Shown: positions 1 to 7,879, numbered from the stretch's first letter. The stretch is DNA of 22,131 bases from Verrucomicrobia bacterium UBA1412 (GCA_002305615.1 DBPU01000039.1:1-22131); one strand, 5' to 3'. The notes: generated by a model from the letters alone, not told the origin. Translations and numbers: made by a program.

Positions 1-213
1 AGAATAATTTTTTGCAGTGAAACAGGTTGACTTTTGGCTCATGTCGTGGTGTTCTATGAGTGTGTGCGGTGATCAGAATTTGACCTGCTTGAGGTGTTGC
101 TTTTGGTGCCGATGATTCTTTAACCTGATGAGTTTTTGCTCTCAGAGCGGAGATTCATCGGTAGAGGGGAGTATTTTCTTTTTTTCTTCTTATTTAACGG
201 TTAATTTTTATTT
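1..213. other. Non-coding leader upstream of the arginine operon
   Basis: No open frame here looks like a gene. The last 40 bases before argJ are very T/A-rich and contain no Shine-Dalgarno motif. A TTGACT at 28-33 could be a -35 element, but no good -10 lies at the right distance, so I do not call a promoter. The operon promoter is presumably here, because no coding frame enters from the left edge on the plus strand. Confidence 0.4.
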
Positions 214-1524
214 ATGGATTCATTGTTTAAACCGATCTCAAACGCCGGTGTCACTGCCCCGACAGGGTTCTGGGCCGGAGGCGTTTTTTGCGACATCAAA
301 CGGTTGGGCACCGGGAAGGGTTCCAACAAAGGTCAGAAGAAGGATCTGGCGATTGTCTTCTCGGAAGTCGATGCCCATGTGGCCGGAATGTTCACGACCA
401 ATCAGGTCTGTGCTGCCCCGGTAAAGATATGCTCCTCGCGGGTTCAAAGCGGTCTGGCTCGTGGTGTCGTGGCCAATTCGGGCAACGCGAATGCCTGCAC
501 GGGTGAGCAGGGAAAAGCGGACGCCATCCGGATGACCGAGATTCTGGCGGATTTGCTTCATGTCGATTCCAATAAAGTTCTGGTTTGCTCGACGGGCCGT
601 ATTGGCGTGCAGATGCCGATGGAGAACGTGGAGAAGGGGATTCATGCGGCCTTTGAATCGGCGGGCATTACCCCTGAATGTGGGCTTTCGGCGGCAGAGG
701 CCATTATGACCAGCGACACGGCGGTGAAGGAGATCGCCATCGAGTTTACCCTGGGAGAGAAAACGGTCCGCATCGGCGGTATGTGCAAAGGTGCCGGGAT
801 GATCCATCCGGGCATGAGCGCCACGGGTAAGCGCCCGGCGGCTAAATCGCGCGCACTCCATGCCACGATGCTCGGCTTCATTACGACTGATGCCTCCATT
901 ACTCCGGGGCTTTTACAGATCGCTTTGGAAGAGGCCGTTGCCACCAGCTTCAACCGGATTTCGGTCGATGGCGATATGAGCACCAATGATACGGTGCTGG
1001 CCTTCGCCAACGGGATGGCCGGCAATGCCTGTATTGATTCAGATCAAACGGAGGAGTTTCGGATTTTCTCAAAAGCTCTTTCACAGCTCTGCCTGAGTCT
1101 GGCCCATAAAATGGTGCGTGACGGCGAGGGTGTCTCCCGGTTTATCACGATCAAGCTCGATGGAGCCGAAACCATGGAGGATGCCGACGCGGCGGTGAGA
1201 GCCGTGGCAAACAGCCTTCTGGTCAAAACCAGTTGGTGCGGAGGCGACCCGAATTGGGGCCGGATTCTGGATGCGCTGGGCTATTCATCGGCCTATGTGA
1301 ACGAGAATAAAGTGGACCTGGCTTACAGCCTGCCCGGAGATTCCAAAATCATTTACGTCCTGAAAGGTGGGCAGCCGGTAGATGTCCCTCTGAGCGTACT
1401 CCAGGCGATTACGAAGCAGAAGGAGTTCGACCTGCATATCCAGCTCAATGTCGGTAAAGTGAGTACCCGCTTCTATACGTGCGATCTGACCGAAGAATAT
1501 GTGGATTTCAATAAGGGAGAGTAA
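214..1524 (+). CDS. argJ: Bifunctional glutamate N-acetyltransferase / amino-acid acetyltransferase ArgJ
   Basis: ArgJ moves the acetyl group from N-acetylornithine to glutamate, making the arginine pathway cyclic; many members also acetylate glutamate from acetyl-CoA. The 436-residue length is somewhat above the usual ~400. Family signatures seen: VVANSGNANACTG near residue 90, CSTGRIG near 125, the KGAGMIHP block at 192-199, ATMLGFITTDA at 217-227 and GGDPNWGR near 345. The precursor self-cleaves before the Thr of the ATML motif, here T218 (codon 865-867), into alpha and beta chains. Oddity: the normally continuous GMIxPxMATML sequence is interrupted by 15 residues (202-216). The ATG at 214 is the natural start; it has no Shine-Dalgarno. 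First gene of argJ-argB-argD-argF, 25 nt before argB. Identity is secure; whether it is bifunctional or only an ornithine acetyltransferase cannot be read from the sequence. Confidence 0.96.
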   Translation: MDSLFKPISNAGVTAPTGFWAGGVFCDIKRLGTGKGSNKGQKKDLAIVFSEVDAHVAGMFTTNQVCAAPVKICSSRVQSGLARGVVANSGNANACTGEQGKADAIRMTEILADLLHVDSNKVLVCSTGRIGVQMPMENVEKGIHAAFESAGITPECGLSAAEAIMTSDTAVKEIAIEFTLGEKTVRIGGMCKGAGMIHPGMSATGKRPAAKSRALHATMLGFITTDASITPGLLQIALEEAVATSFNRISVDGDMSTNDTVLAFANGMAGNACIDSDQTEEFRIFSKALSQLCLSLAHKMVRDGEGVSRFITIKLDGAETMEDADAAVRAVANSLLVKTSWCGGDPNWGRILDALGYSSAYVNENKVDLAYSLPGDSKIIYVLKGGQPVDVPLSVLQAITKQKEFDLHIQLNVGKVSTRFYTCDLTEEYVDFNKGE

Positions 1525-1549
1525 CCTCCAAATCGCAAACTAGAGCATC

Positions 1550-2431
1550 ATGACGACAACTCAACTGATTATCCGGGCCGATTTTCTCTTGGAGGCCTTG
1601 CCTTATATTCAGAAATATCGGGGAGAGACCTTTGTGGTGAAGTATGGCGGCAGCTTTATGGATTCTCAGGATCCGGAAGAGCGCGACAGCGTCGCCCGGG
1701 ATATCACGTTCCTGGAAGCCGTCGGGATTAACCCGGTCGTGGTCCATGGCGGAGGCAAGGCCATCACGCGGGCCCTGAAGGAATCGGGCATCGAGACGAA
1801 GTTTATCAAGGGGATACGCCAGACCGATAAGCAGACGATGAACGTGGTGGAGCGTGTGCTTTCCTATGAGATCAACCCGAGAGTCGTGGAGGCGATCGGC
1901 CGCTTTGGAGGCAAGGCCAAAGGTTTCCCGGGGAGTAAAATGCTCAAGTGCCGCAAGAAACTGGTTCCCGTTGAAGGAGGAGAGCCGATAGATGCCGGTT
2001 TTGTGGGGGATGTGACCGGAGTGGATACGACGCAGATTCTCGAGTGCATCGCCAATAATATCACGCCGGTTCTGAGTCCGACCGCCTGCGATGAAGAAGG
2101 CAATTTCTATAACTGCAATGCGGATATCGCTGCGGCCCAGGTGGCCATAGCGCTCAAGGCGAGGCGGCTGGTTTTTATGAGTGACGTGCCCGGGCTCATG
2201 CGTGACTTGAACGACATGACCTCTCTCATACCGCGGGTTCATGTCGCCGAGGTCGAGGAACTCAAGCGCAAAGGGATTATTGACGCGGGAATGATTCCCA
2301 AAATGGATAGCGCCGTTGAGGCTATTCGGGCGGGAGTGGAGAAGGTTTCGCTGGTGGATGGAAGAATGCCGCACAGCGTCATGCTGGAGATTTTTACCCA
2401 TGCAGGCGTGGGGACCGAGCTGGCGGTCTAG
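1550..2431 (+). CDS. argB: Acetylglutamate kinase ArgB
   Basis: Phosphorylates N-acetylglutamate with ATP, the second step of arginine synthesis, in the cytoplasm (amino acid kinase fold). Seen: the ATP-binding start VVKYGGSFM with the catalytic-type Lys at residue 31, the substrate loop VVHGGGKAI near 65, YNCNAD near residue 185, the SDVPG loop, and GMIPKMDSAVEAI near the C-terminus. The Lys lies at 31 rather than around 8 as in E. coli, so about 20 extra N-terminal residues precede it. Together with the C-terminal LEIFTHAGVGTEL block this matches the arginine-inhibited hexameric class, so feedback inhibition by arginine is likely (inference). It sits 25 nt after argJ and 23 nt before argD, almost certainly on one transcript. 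No clear Shine-Dalgarno. Length 293 residues is normal. Confidence 0.96.
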   Translation: MTTTQLIIRADFLLEALPYIQKYRGETFVVKYGGSFMDSQDPEERDSVARDITFLEAVGINPVVVHGGGKAITRALKESGIETKFIKGIRQTDKQTMNVVERVLSYEINPRVVEAIGRFGGKAKGFPGSKMLKCRKKLVPVEGGEPIDAGFVGDVTGVDTTQILECIANNITPVLSPTACDEEGNFYNCNADIAAAQVAIALKARRLVFMSDVPGLMRDLNDMTSLIPRVHVAEVEELKRKGIIDAGMIPKMDSAVEAIRAGVEKVSLVDGRMPHSVMLEIFTHAGVGTELAV

Positions 2432-2454
2432 AATTCCCAGTCACAAATAATTTG

Positions 2455-3711
2455 ATGAATACTAAAGCCGATAATATCAAACAGACATTCAGCCAGTATG
2501 TGGTGCCGAGTTACGGGCGCTTTGACCTGGTGGTGAAGTATGGGCAGGGTCCCTATCTCTGGGATACTGAAGGCAAGCGCTATCTGGACCTGGGCGCCGG
2601 GATCGCCGTATGCGCTCTGGGCCATGCGCATCCGCAAATCGTGGAGGCTCTCCGCCAGCAGGCTCAGAGGATGATCCATATTTCCAATCTCTATTACCAT
2701 GAAGGGCAGGGGCTCCTGGCTAAGGAAATCGTGAGCCGGATCGGTCCCGGAAAATGCTTCTTCTCCAATAGCGGTGCCGAGGCCAATGAAGGCCTATACA
2801 AGCTGGCCCGCAGATTCGGGCATGACTCAGGCCGTTACGAGATCATCACGGCTTTGAATTCTTTTCACGGCAGGACTCTGGCTGGCATCGCGGCCACGGG
2901 TCAGGAGAAGGTGAAGAAAGGCTTTGACCCTCTGGTGGAGGGTTTCAATAACTATATTCCTTTTAATGATCTTGCGGCAGCCGAGGCGGCAATCAGTCCC
3001 CGGACAGCCGCGATTCTGATTGAGGGCGTGCAGGGTGAGGGCGGAATTCAGCCGGCCACCCCTGAATACCTTCTCGGGCTGCGCAAGCTCTGCAACGAGC
3101 GCAACCTGCTCCTCATGATGGATGAGGTTCAGTGCGGATACTATCGCACCGGCAGTTTTTGCAGCTTTCAGGAGATATTGAAAGATGTGGCCGGAGCTTC
3201 AGATTTCCTGCCCGATGCGGTCAGTATGGCCAAAGGTATTGCCGGCGGCTTCCCCCTGGGCGGCTTCTGGGTGCGTGAGCCCTACTCGGATATTCTTGGC
3301 CCCGGCAGCCATGCGACAACCTACGGAGGAGGCCCTCTGGCGTGCGCGGTGGCATTAAAAGTGCTGGAGATAATAAAGAGTGAATCTTTGGCGGAAAATG
3401 TGAAGAAGATGAGTCGGCTTTTTAAAGAAGGTCTCACTGCCTTGTGCGGTCGCTATCCCCGTGTGCTCAAAGGTGTGCGCGGTATGGGACTGATGCTGGG
3501 CATTTCGCTTAATACGGAGTCGGGTGCTTTGTCGGGCAACGGTTCTCCGGCTTCCATTGTATTCACCAATGCGCTCAAAGAAGAAGGGGTGTTGAGCGTT
3601 CCTGCAGGCGTCTCTATTGTTCGCCTTTTACCACCCCTCAATATTACAAAAGAACAGGTTGAGGAAGGCCTCTGCCTCATTGAAAAAGCAGCAGCCCGCT
3701 CTAGTGGCTAA
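2455..3711 (+). CDS. argD: Acetylornithine aminotransferase ArgD (PLP class III)
   Basis: Converts N-acetylglutamate semialdehyde plus glutamate to N-acetylornithine using PLP; some members also act as succinyldiaminopimelate aminotransferase. Class III features seen: LWDTEGKRYLDLGAGIAV near the N-terminus, SNSGAEANEGLYKLAR near 105, FHGRTLAGIAATGQ, the LLMMDEVQCGYYRTG block with the PLP-ring Asp, and the Schiff-base Lys in SMAKGIAGGFPLGG (K260, codon 3232-3234). The Thr in HATTYGGGPLACAV is the usual phosphate contact. A TTG directly precedes the ATG at 2455; I choose the ATG, giving 418 residues, slightly longer than the usual ~400. It follows argB by 23 nt and precedes argF by 12 nt. Ornithine or GABA aminotransferase activity is an alternative on sequence alone, but the operon makes ArgD much more likely. 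Confidence 0.95.
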   Translation: MNTKADNIKQTFSQYVVPSYGRFDLVVKYGQGPYLWDTEGKRYLDLGAGIAVCALGHAHPQIVEALRQQAQRMIHISNLYYHEGQGLLAKEIVSRIGPGKCFFSNSGAEANEGLYKLARRFGHDSGRYEIITALNSFHGRTLAGIAATGQEKVKKGFDPLVEGFNNYIPFNDLAAAEAAISPRTAAILIEGVQGEGGIQPATPEYLLGLRKLCNERNLLLMMDEVQCGYYRTGSFCSFQEILKDVAGASDFLPDAVSMAKGIAGGFPLGGFWVREPYSDILGPGSHATTYGGGPLACAVALKVLEIIKSESLAENVKKMSRLFKEGLTALCGRYPRVLKGVRGMGLMLGISLNTESGALSGNGSPASIVFTNALKEEGVLSVPAGVSIVRLLPPLNITKEQVEEGLCLIEKAAARSSG

Positions 3712-3723
3712 AAAAGTTACACG

Positions 3724-4620
3724 ATGAAACATCTACTCAGTATAGAAAAGATCTCGTTTCGCGACATTAAGCAGATACTGGAAAACACCGTAATGTTCAA
3801 GCGCGAGCGCGGCTCACAAACTCTCCTGCCTCTGAAGGGGCAGACTTGGGCAATGATTTTTGCCAAGTCCTCCACCCGTACCCGCGTCTCTTTTGAGGTG
3901 GGTATTCATGAGCTGGGAGGCAAGGCCCTTTTCCTTAATACCGACGATATTCAGTTGGGCCGCGGTGAACTGGTGAAAGATACCGCCCGGGTTCTGGGCC
4001 GCATGACGCATGGCTGCATCATACGCACTTATGCCCAGCAGGATGTGGAGGATTTTGCGCACTATTCGCAGATTCCCACGGTCAACGCCCTGACGGATCA
4101 GGAGCATCCCTGCCAGATTCTGACGGACCTTTTCACGATGGAGGAAAGGTTCGGCACGGTTCGCGGCAAGGTCGTCGCTTTTGTGGGTGACGGTGCCAGC
4201 AATATCTCCAATTCGTGGGCTTTTGCGGCCGGTAAAATGGATTTTGAGCTGCGTGTGGCCGCTCCGGTAGAATTTCAGCTTTCCGATGAGGTCATGGAAA
4301 AAGCAAAGGGAAAAATCGTCCGCACGACCGATCCTCTCGAGGCGGCCGAGGGAGCCGATGTCCTCTATACCGATACATGGGTTTCGATGGGTAAGGAAGA
4401 GGAGGAAGCCCGGAGGTTGAGTCTTCTCGATGGCTATCAGATTAACCGCAAACTATTGGAAAAGGCCAAAAAAGAAGCGATTGTTCTTCATTGTCTGCCT
4501 GCCTATCGGGGTAAGGAAATTTCTGAAGAGGTATTTGAGCAGTTCTCCACCGTTATTTTTGACCAGGCCGAAAATCGCCTTCATACTCAAAAATCGATTC
4601 TAGATTGGATGAGTGATTAA
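3724..4620 (+). CDS. argF: Ornithine carbamoyltransferase ArgF
   Basis: Makes citrulline from ornithine and carbamoyl phosphate. All main signatures are present: the carbamoyl-phosphate loop STRTR (residues 50-54), HPCQILTDL near 127, the domain VVAFVGDGASNISNSW with the N-S pair near 160, the DxxxSMGKEEE loop near 218, and HCLPAYRGKEI (H256-C257-L258-P259). The Cys/Leu/Pro of HCLP and the SMG loop separate it from aspartate carbamoyltransferase. Length 298 residues is normal to slightly short. It is the last gene of the operon, 12 nt after argD, and is followed 33 nt later by a strong terminator. No Shine-Dalgarno is visible before the ATG, so translation may depend on coupling with argD. 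Confidence 0.96.
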   Translation: MKHLLSIEKISFRDIKQILENTVMFKRERGSQTLLPLKGQTWAMIFAKSSTRTRVSFEVGIHELGGKALFLNTDDIQLGRGELVKDTARVLGRMTHGCIIRTYAQQDVEDFAHYSQIPTVNALTDQEHPCQILTDLFTMEERFGTVRGKVVAFVGDGASNISNSWAFAAGKMDFELRVAAPVEFQLSDEVMEKAKGKIVRTTDPLEAAEGADVLYTDTWVSMGKEEEEARRLSLLDGYQINRKLLEKAKKEAIVLHCLPAYRGKEISEEVFEQFSTVIFDQAENRLHTQKSILDWMSD

Positions 4621-4653
4621 ACCACTCCTTCTTTAACCTGTTCTTCTTTTAAG

Positions 4654-4692
4654 AAAGGGCAGAGGACATTCATTGTCCTCTGCCCTTTTACG
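4654..4692 (+). terminator. Rho-independent terminator of the arginine operon
   Basis: A perfect 15-bp stem (4654-4668 with 4674-4688) around a 5-nt loop. The right arm ends in a run of T. It lies 33 nt after the argF stop. Confidence 0.9.
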
Positions 4693-4734
4693 TTTCTGTA
4701 TTAGCCCGGTAATATATAAAACGCTGAAACGAGA

Positions 4735-4768
4735 AAACAAAAAAGCGTGGGCTAACCCACGCTTTCTG
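4735..4768 (-). terminator. Terminator of the PEP-CTERM gene
   Basis: A perfect 10-bp stem (4742-4751 with 4756-4765) with loop CTAA. On the minus strand it is followed by a T-run (complement of the A-run before 4742). It stands 22 nt beyond the stop codon of the minus-strand gene and back to back with the argF terminator. Confidence 0.85.
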
Positions 4769-4786
4769 AAAATTTATGATTACAAA

Positions 4787-5539
4787 TTAGTTCCGTTTGA
4801 AACGGCGCAAACCTGCATAGCCACCGAGTGCGGCCAGACCCATGAGGGCCAACTGCATCGTGCTGGCTTCGGGTACGGTCGTCACAGTTCCCTCTACCGT
4901 GAAGGAGAAGGGCTTGTAATTCTCCGGATCACCATAGGTGCCCAAACCAAGTGTGCTGGGCCAATTATCAAAGTTGGCATCCGTTCCGATCCAGTAGTCC
5001 TTATTAATGTCCAGGCCCGGAGCGATCGAATTGTAACCGCTGGCCAGCTGAGACAAAGGCATAGTGATTCCATCAGCAGAGCTGACGATCACGGAAACAC
5101 CCGCCCAGTTCCTGTCGTGATAAGCGACCGGACTATCAAAGGTTCTGAAATCAGTAGTGGATACTTTACCGGCATGGCCTTCTACATAAGTATCAAATCC
5201 AAACTCTGTTCCTGCCAATCTGTAACCGGGACCCCAGTAACTGCGGCCATCGATTGAATAGATTTTATCATTGGCATACATGGCGAAATCAGCGGTGCTG
5301 CCGGCGGTATCCGACAATACAAACGATAAGTTGCCAGCTCCAGTGAAATTAAACAGGTTATAGAAGTCTGAACCCCTGAGACTATCCTGAGTCAGGATGG
5401 TCATGCCAACTACCTGGGATTCGATGACCCTCGTTTCAGAGGTATCAAACGTACTCAGGCTGTCAAACAGCACATCCGCCTGAGCGATACTAGCAGCCGC
5501 CAAGACAGAAGCAACCGTTACAGTTTTAATCATGTTCAT
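4787..5539 (-). CDS. PEP-CTERM sorting-domain protein, exported, body of unknown function
   Basis: A 250-residue exported protein. Residues 1-22 form a Sec signal peptide (short n-region with Lys5, Ala-rich core, likely cut after AQA). The C-terminal 29 residues (222-250) form a PEP-CTERM sorting tail: VPEAST, a hydrophobic helix with GLAALGG, then the basic cluster RRFKRN. In this system an exosortase recognises the tail and the product goes to the surface or extracellular matrix; no exosortase gene is in the window. The body is rich in Ser, Thr, Asp, Gly and aromatic residues, looks mainly beta, and has no catalytic motif I recognise. The PEP motif is the PEA variant. ATG at 5539 is followed by a second Met at codon 3; a weak GAGAAAG lies upstream. 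The gene is monocistronic, convergent with argF and divergent from parB. Confidence 0.9.
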   Translation of the reverse strand: MNMIKTVTVASVLAAASIAQADVLFDSLSTFDTSETRVIESQVVGMTILTQDSLRGSDFYNLFNFTGAGNLSFVLSDTAGSTADFAMYANDKIYSIDGRSYWGPGYRLAGTEFGFDTYVEGHAGKVSTTDFRTFDSPVAYHDRNWAGVSVIVSSADGITMPLSQLASGYNSIAPGLDINKDYWIGTDANFDNWPSTLGLGTYGDPENYKPFSFTVEGTVTTVPEASTMQLALMGLAALGGYAGLRRFKRN

Positions 5540-5897
5540 AACTTAATCTTTCTCAACATCAACACGGCCAACTTTTTGAATAACAAAAAACCAGCCCGAT
5601 ATCATAACATTCGAAGAGCTGACTTCGACGTTAATAAACGTCTCCGCAAGACATCTTCCCGACACCGTCGACACTATCGCAGGAAAAGAAGGATAAAGCA
5701 AGGGGTTTTTGGAATTTTTTTCATTCTTTTTTCGATTTCTTGGGAGCGGAAGCGTGAAAAAAAGGGGTTTATACTGAGTAACCATCTCTAAATAAGGGTA
5801 TTATTCATACTAAAACCGGTAGGACAAACGGAATGAATTTACTCAAAAAAATTATCGCAGTGTTGACAAAACGTCCTTTTTTGAGAATCCTAATGGC
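5540..5897. other. Intergenic region between the PEP-CTERM gene and parB
   Basis: No convincing gene. The short open frames on both strands have no start signal and low-complexity content. The half near the PEP-CTERM gene holds two adjacent perfect inverted repeats at 5611-5642. The middle (5700-5770) is a pyrimidine-rich plus-strand tract bordered by two AAGGGGTTT copies. The parB end has a TTGACA at 5863-5868 without a good -10. Promoters for both divergent genes must lie here, but I cannot place them firmly. Confidence 0.5.
5611..5642. repeat. Two adjacent inverted repeats upstream of the PEP-CTERM gene
   Basis: TCGAAG (5611-5616) pairs with CTTCGA (5623-5628) across 6 nt. GACGTT (5627-5632) pairs with AACGTC (5637-5642) across AATA. 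They overlap by two bases and lie 72-103 nt upstream of the PEP-CTERM start, just upstream of a TATGAT that could be its -10. They could be an operator or a leader structure; no function is shown. Confidence 0.4.
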
Positions 5898-6860
5898 ATG
5901 GCTAAATCGGCATTGGGCAGAGGTTTTGGAGCTTTGATGGGTGGCGGTAAATCCCGGGAAGCGGCGAGTAGCGTCAAGACTACGGGCGCCGGTAAAACGG
6001 CATCTACGGAGACTCCTGAAAAAAAGAGTTCTTCTCAAACCACTCAGGAGTTCGCTGCGGAGGAGTCACGCGTCCTGATGATTCCCGTGAGCCGGGTCTA
6101 CTCCAATGCTCGGCTCCAACCGAGAAAATTTTTTGAAACCTCCTCTTTGGATGAGCTGGCTCAATCAATCCGTGAGCAGGGGATTCTGCAACCTTTGATT
6201 GTCCGCCAGGTAGGTGAGGGCTATGAGTTGATTGCAGGTGAGCGCCGTCTGCGCGCTGGCAAGCTGGCCGGACTCAAAGAGGTGCCTGCGGTCATCCGTA
6301 AGGCTGATGACCGCACTGTGCTGGAGCTCATGCTGGTGGAGAACCTCCAGCGTGAAGATCTGAATCCCATTGATGAGGCTCGGGGCTTTGAACAGCTGAT
6401 TCAGGAATTCGAATTGACTCAGGAATCTGCGGCCAGCCGGGTGGGGAAGGGCCGCGTCGTTGTGGCGAATGCTTTGCGTTTACTCAAGCTGCCTCAATCG
6501 GTACAACTCATGGTGGCGGATGGACGCCTGAGTGTGGGGCATGCCAAGGCGATTCTGTCGCTGGAGCTTTTTGAGGATATGCAGATACTGGCCGAACGGG
6601 TGATCGCCGGCAAGCTCAGCGTTCGCGAAACCGAAGCCCTGGTGGCTCGTAAACTGAGCAAGGATGATCCGGCCAAGAAAAAACAGGCGCTGCCGTTAAA
6701 CGTCCATCTGAAAAAAATTGAGGAGAAGCTCAGAGAGGCTTTTGGAACGCAGGTAAAGGTTAAATCCAGCGACGGCGGCAAAGGGAGCCTGGAAATCCAG
6801 TTCTACAGCAAGGAAGATCTGAACCGCCTTTTGGATTTATTTTCCGTTCAGATAGATTGA
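5898..6860 (+). CDS. parB: ParB/Spo0J chromosome-partitioning protein
   Basis: ParB proteins bind parS sites, load as CTP-dependent sliding clamps and work with the ATPase ParA in chromosome segregation. This protein has 320 residues. The N-terminal peptide KSALGRGFGALM matches the GRGLGAL segment that contacts ParA in this family. A variable linker (about 15-55) follows. The CTP/ParB domain (about 55-160) carries QPRKFF, GERRLRAGKLAG (G114-E115-R116-R117) and ENLQREDLNPIDEA (E148 onward). A helix-turn-helix region with LTQESAASRVGKGRVVVANAL begins near 174, and a dimerisation domain ends the protein. parA is not next to it: the gene stands alone between a divergent PEP-CTERM gene and a convergent regulator. 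The start is fixed by the conserved N-terminal peptide; no Shine-Dalgarno is seen. Confidence 0.95.
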   Translation: MAKSALGRGFGALMGGGKSREAASSVKTTGAGKTASTETPEKKSSSQTTQEFAAEESRVLMIPVSRVYSNARLQPRKFFETSSLDELAQSIREQGILQPLIVRQVGEGYELIAGERRLRAGKLAGLKEVPAVIRKADDRTVLELMLVENLQREDLNPIDEARGFEQLIQEFELTQESAASRVGKGRVVVANALRLLKLPQSVQLMVADGRLSVGHAKAILSLELFEDMQILAERVIAGKLSVRETEALVARKLSKDDPAKKKQALPLNVHLKKIEEKLREAFGTQVKVKSSDGGKGSLEIQFYSKEDLNRLLDLFSVQID

Positions 6861-6937
6861 GGTTTGAGGCTCTTGCGTTAGAGCGTGTCCGGGAGAGTTG
6901 TCACCACCGATAATTGCCCGGGCAGTCAATTCAGGAA

Positions 6938-7879
6938 TCAGGAATCCCGCTTTTTAACTGCCGTAGCCAGCAGTGTCTGGAAGTAGGGTGGGTTTTCTTC
7001 TCGGGAGGCGATTGAGATATCGATATTTTCAAAACCTGCCTGTTCCAGGAGCAGGTGAATTTCCCCCTCTGAGAAACCGAGCCTTGTGTCTCCGTAAAGT
7101 TCATGAGCCTCGGAAAAGTGATGCTTCAAAAGATCCAGTATAAATATTTTCCCTCCGGGAACCAGGATTCGGATGGCGGCTGAAATAGCCAGCTCCGGTT
7201 GCTCCAGATGGTGAAGGACTTGGCTTAGAATGGCGACGTCCACACTGGCTGGGTCGATAGGCGGCTCCTGTATATCTCCCAGGCGAAATTCGATATTTTT
7301 AATCTTCGCTTTTTTGGCCTGGTTTTCCCCGAAGCGGATGATTTCGGGCGAGCTGTCGACGGCGATAACCTGTTTTGCGCTTTGGGCGAAAAGCTCGCTC
7401 ATGAGACCCTCTCCGGAACCCAGATCGGCAATCACCAGAGGAGGAAGCATTTTGAGAAGCAGCTGACCGAAAGCCTGCCAGGAGCGGCCCGGACCATACT
7501 TGAGGTCAAAGCGTCCGGCAACCTGATTGAAGAATAGCCGGGAGCGCTCCTTGCGCAGTGCGAGTACACGTTTGAGATTCGCCTGATCGCTTGAATAATC
7601 CGGAAGCTGCCGGGCCCCTTCTAAAGCGGACCGGATGAGACCCGAATGGGAAAGCTCTTCCAGAGGAGAAAGTCTGTAGAAAATGCTTCTTCCCTTGCGG
7701 TGTGAATAAACGAGCTCACTTTCCTGCAAGACTCCCAGATGGGTAGAGATTCTCGATTGGCCCATCCGGGTGATGGCCTGAAGCTCCCGAACCGAAAGCA
7801 CTTCTTTTTCTAGAAGACAGAGAATCCGCAGACGGGTGGGGTCTGCCAGGGTTCTGAGATATTTTAAAACTTCAGCCAT
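6938..7879 (-). CDS. ArsR-family HTH fused to a class I SAM methyltransferase
   Basis: A 313-residue fusion. Residues 1-85 form an ArsR-type winged helix: LADPTRLRILCLL at the start, recognition region MGQSRISTHLGVL, wing RKGRSIFYRL. The ELCVCDL metal site of classic ArsR/SmtB sensors is absent. Residues about 100-310 form a class I methyltransferase with motif I ADLGSGEG (151-158), the SAM-ribose acidic residue in VIAVDSS (D175), motif post-II FRLGDIQEPPI, LSQVLHHL and ILVPGGKIFILDLL. ArsR-methyltransferase fusions are known in many bacteria, often annotated only as metalloregulator or ubiE-like. A protein whose DNA binding responds to SAM, SAH or the methylation substrate is an attractive guess, not shown. 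It is convergent with parB. The minus-strand gene upstream ends in a terminator, so this gene probably has its own promoter. No Shine-Dalgarno. Confidence 0.88.
   Translation of the reverse strand: MAEVLKYLRTLADPTRLRILCLLEKEVLSVRELQAITRMGQSRISTHLGVLQESELVYSHRKGRSIFYRLSPLEELSHSGLIRSALEGARQLPDYSSDQANLKRVLALRKERSRLFFNQVAGRFDLKYGPGRSWQAFGQLLLKMLPPLVIADLGSGEGLMSELFAQSAKQVIAVDSSPEIIRFGENQAKKAKIKNIEFRLGDIQEPPIDPASVDVAILSQVLHHLEQPELAISAAIRILVPGGKIFILDLLKHHFSEAHELYGDTRLGFSEGEIHLLLEQAGFENIDISIASREENPPYFQTLLATAVKKRDS

Noticed and set aside
14..26. parS-like half-site (GTGAAACA) near the left edge
   Set aside because: Only one half matches; the other arm of the 16-bp parS palindrome is missing several bases.
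1508..2401. Long minus-strand frame opposite argB
   Set aside because: Antisense shadow with a His/Arg-rich composition typical of such frames.
5543..5791. Short frames on both strands between the PEP-CTERM gene and parB
   Set aside because: Low-complexity Lys/Phe/Arg content and no start signals; best seen as intergenic.
5800..5810. DnaA-box-like TTATTCATA near parB
   Set aside because: A single box with one mismatch, no cluster, no AT-rich unwinding element and no dnaA/dnaN; not an origin.
6861..6937. CCGGG/CCCGG repeats between parB and the ArsR fusion as a terminator
   Set aside because: The arms are short, the loop is long and there is no T-run on either strand.
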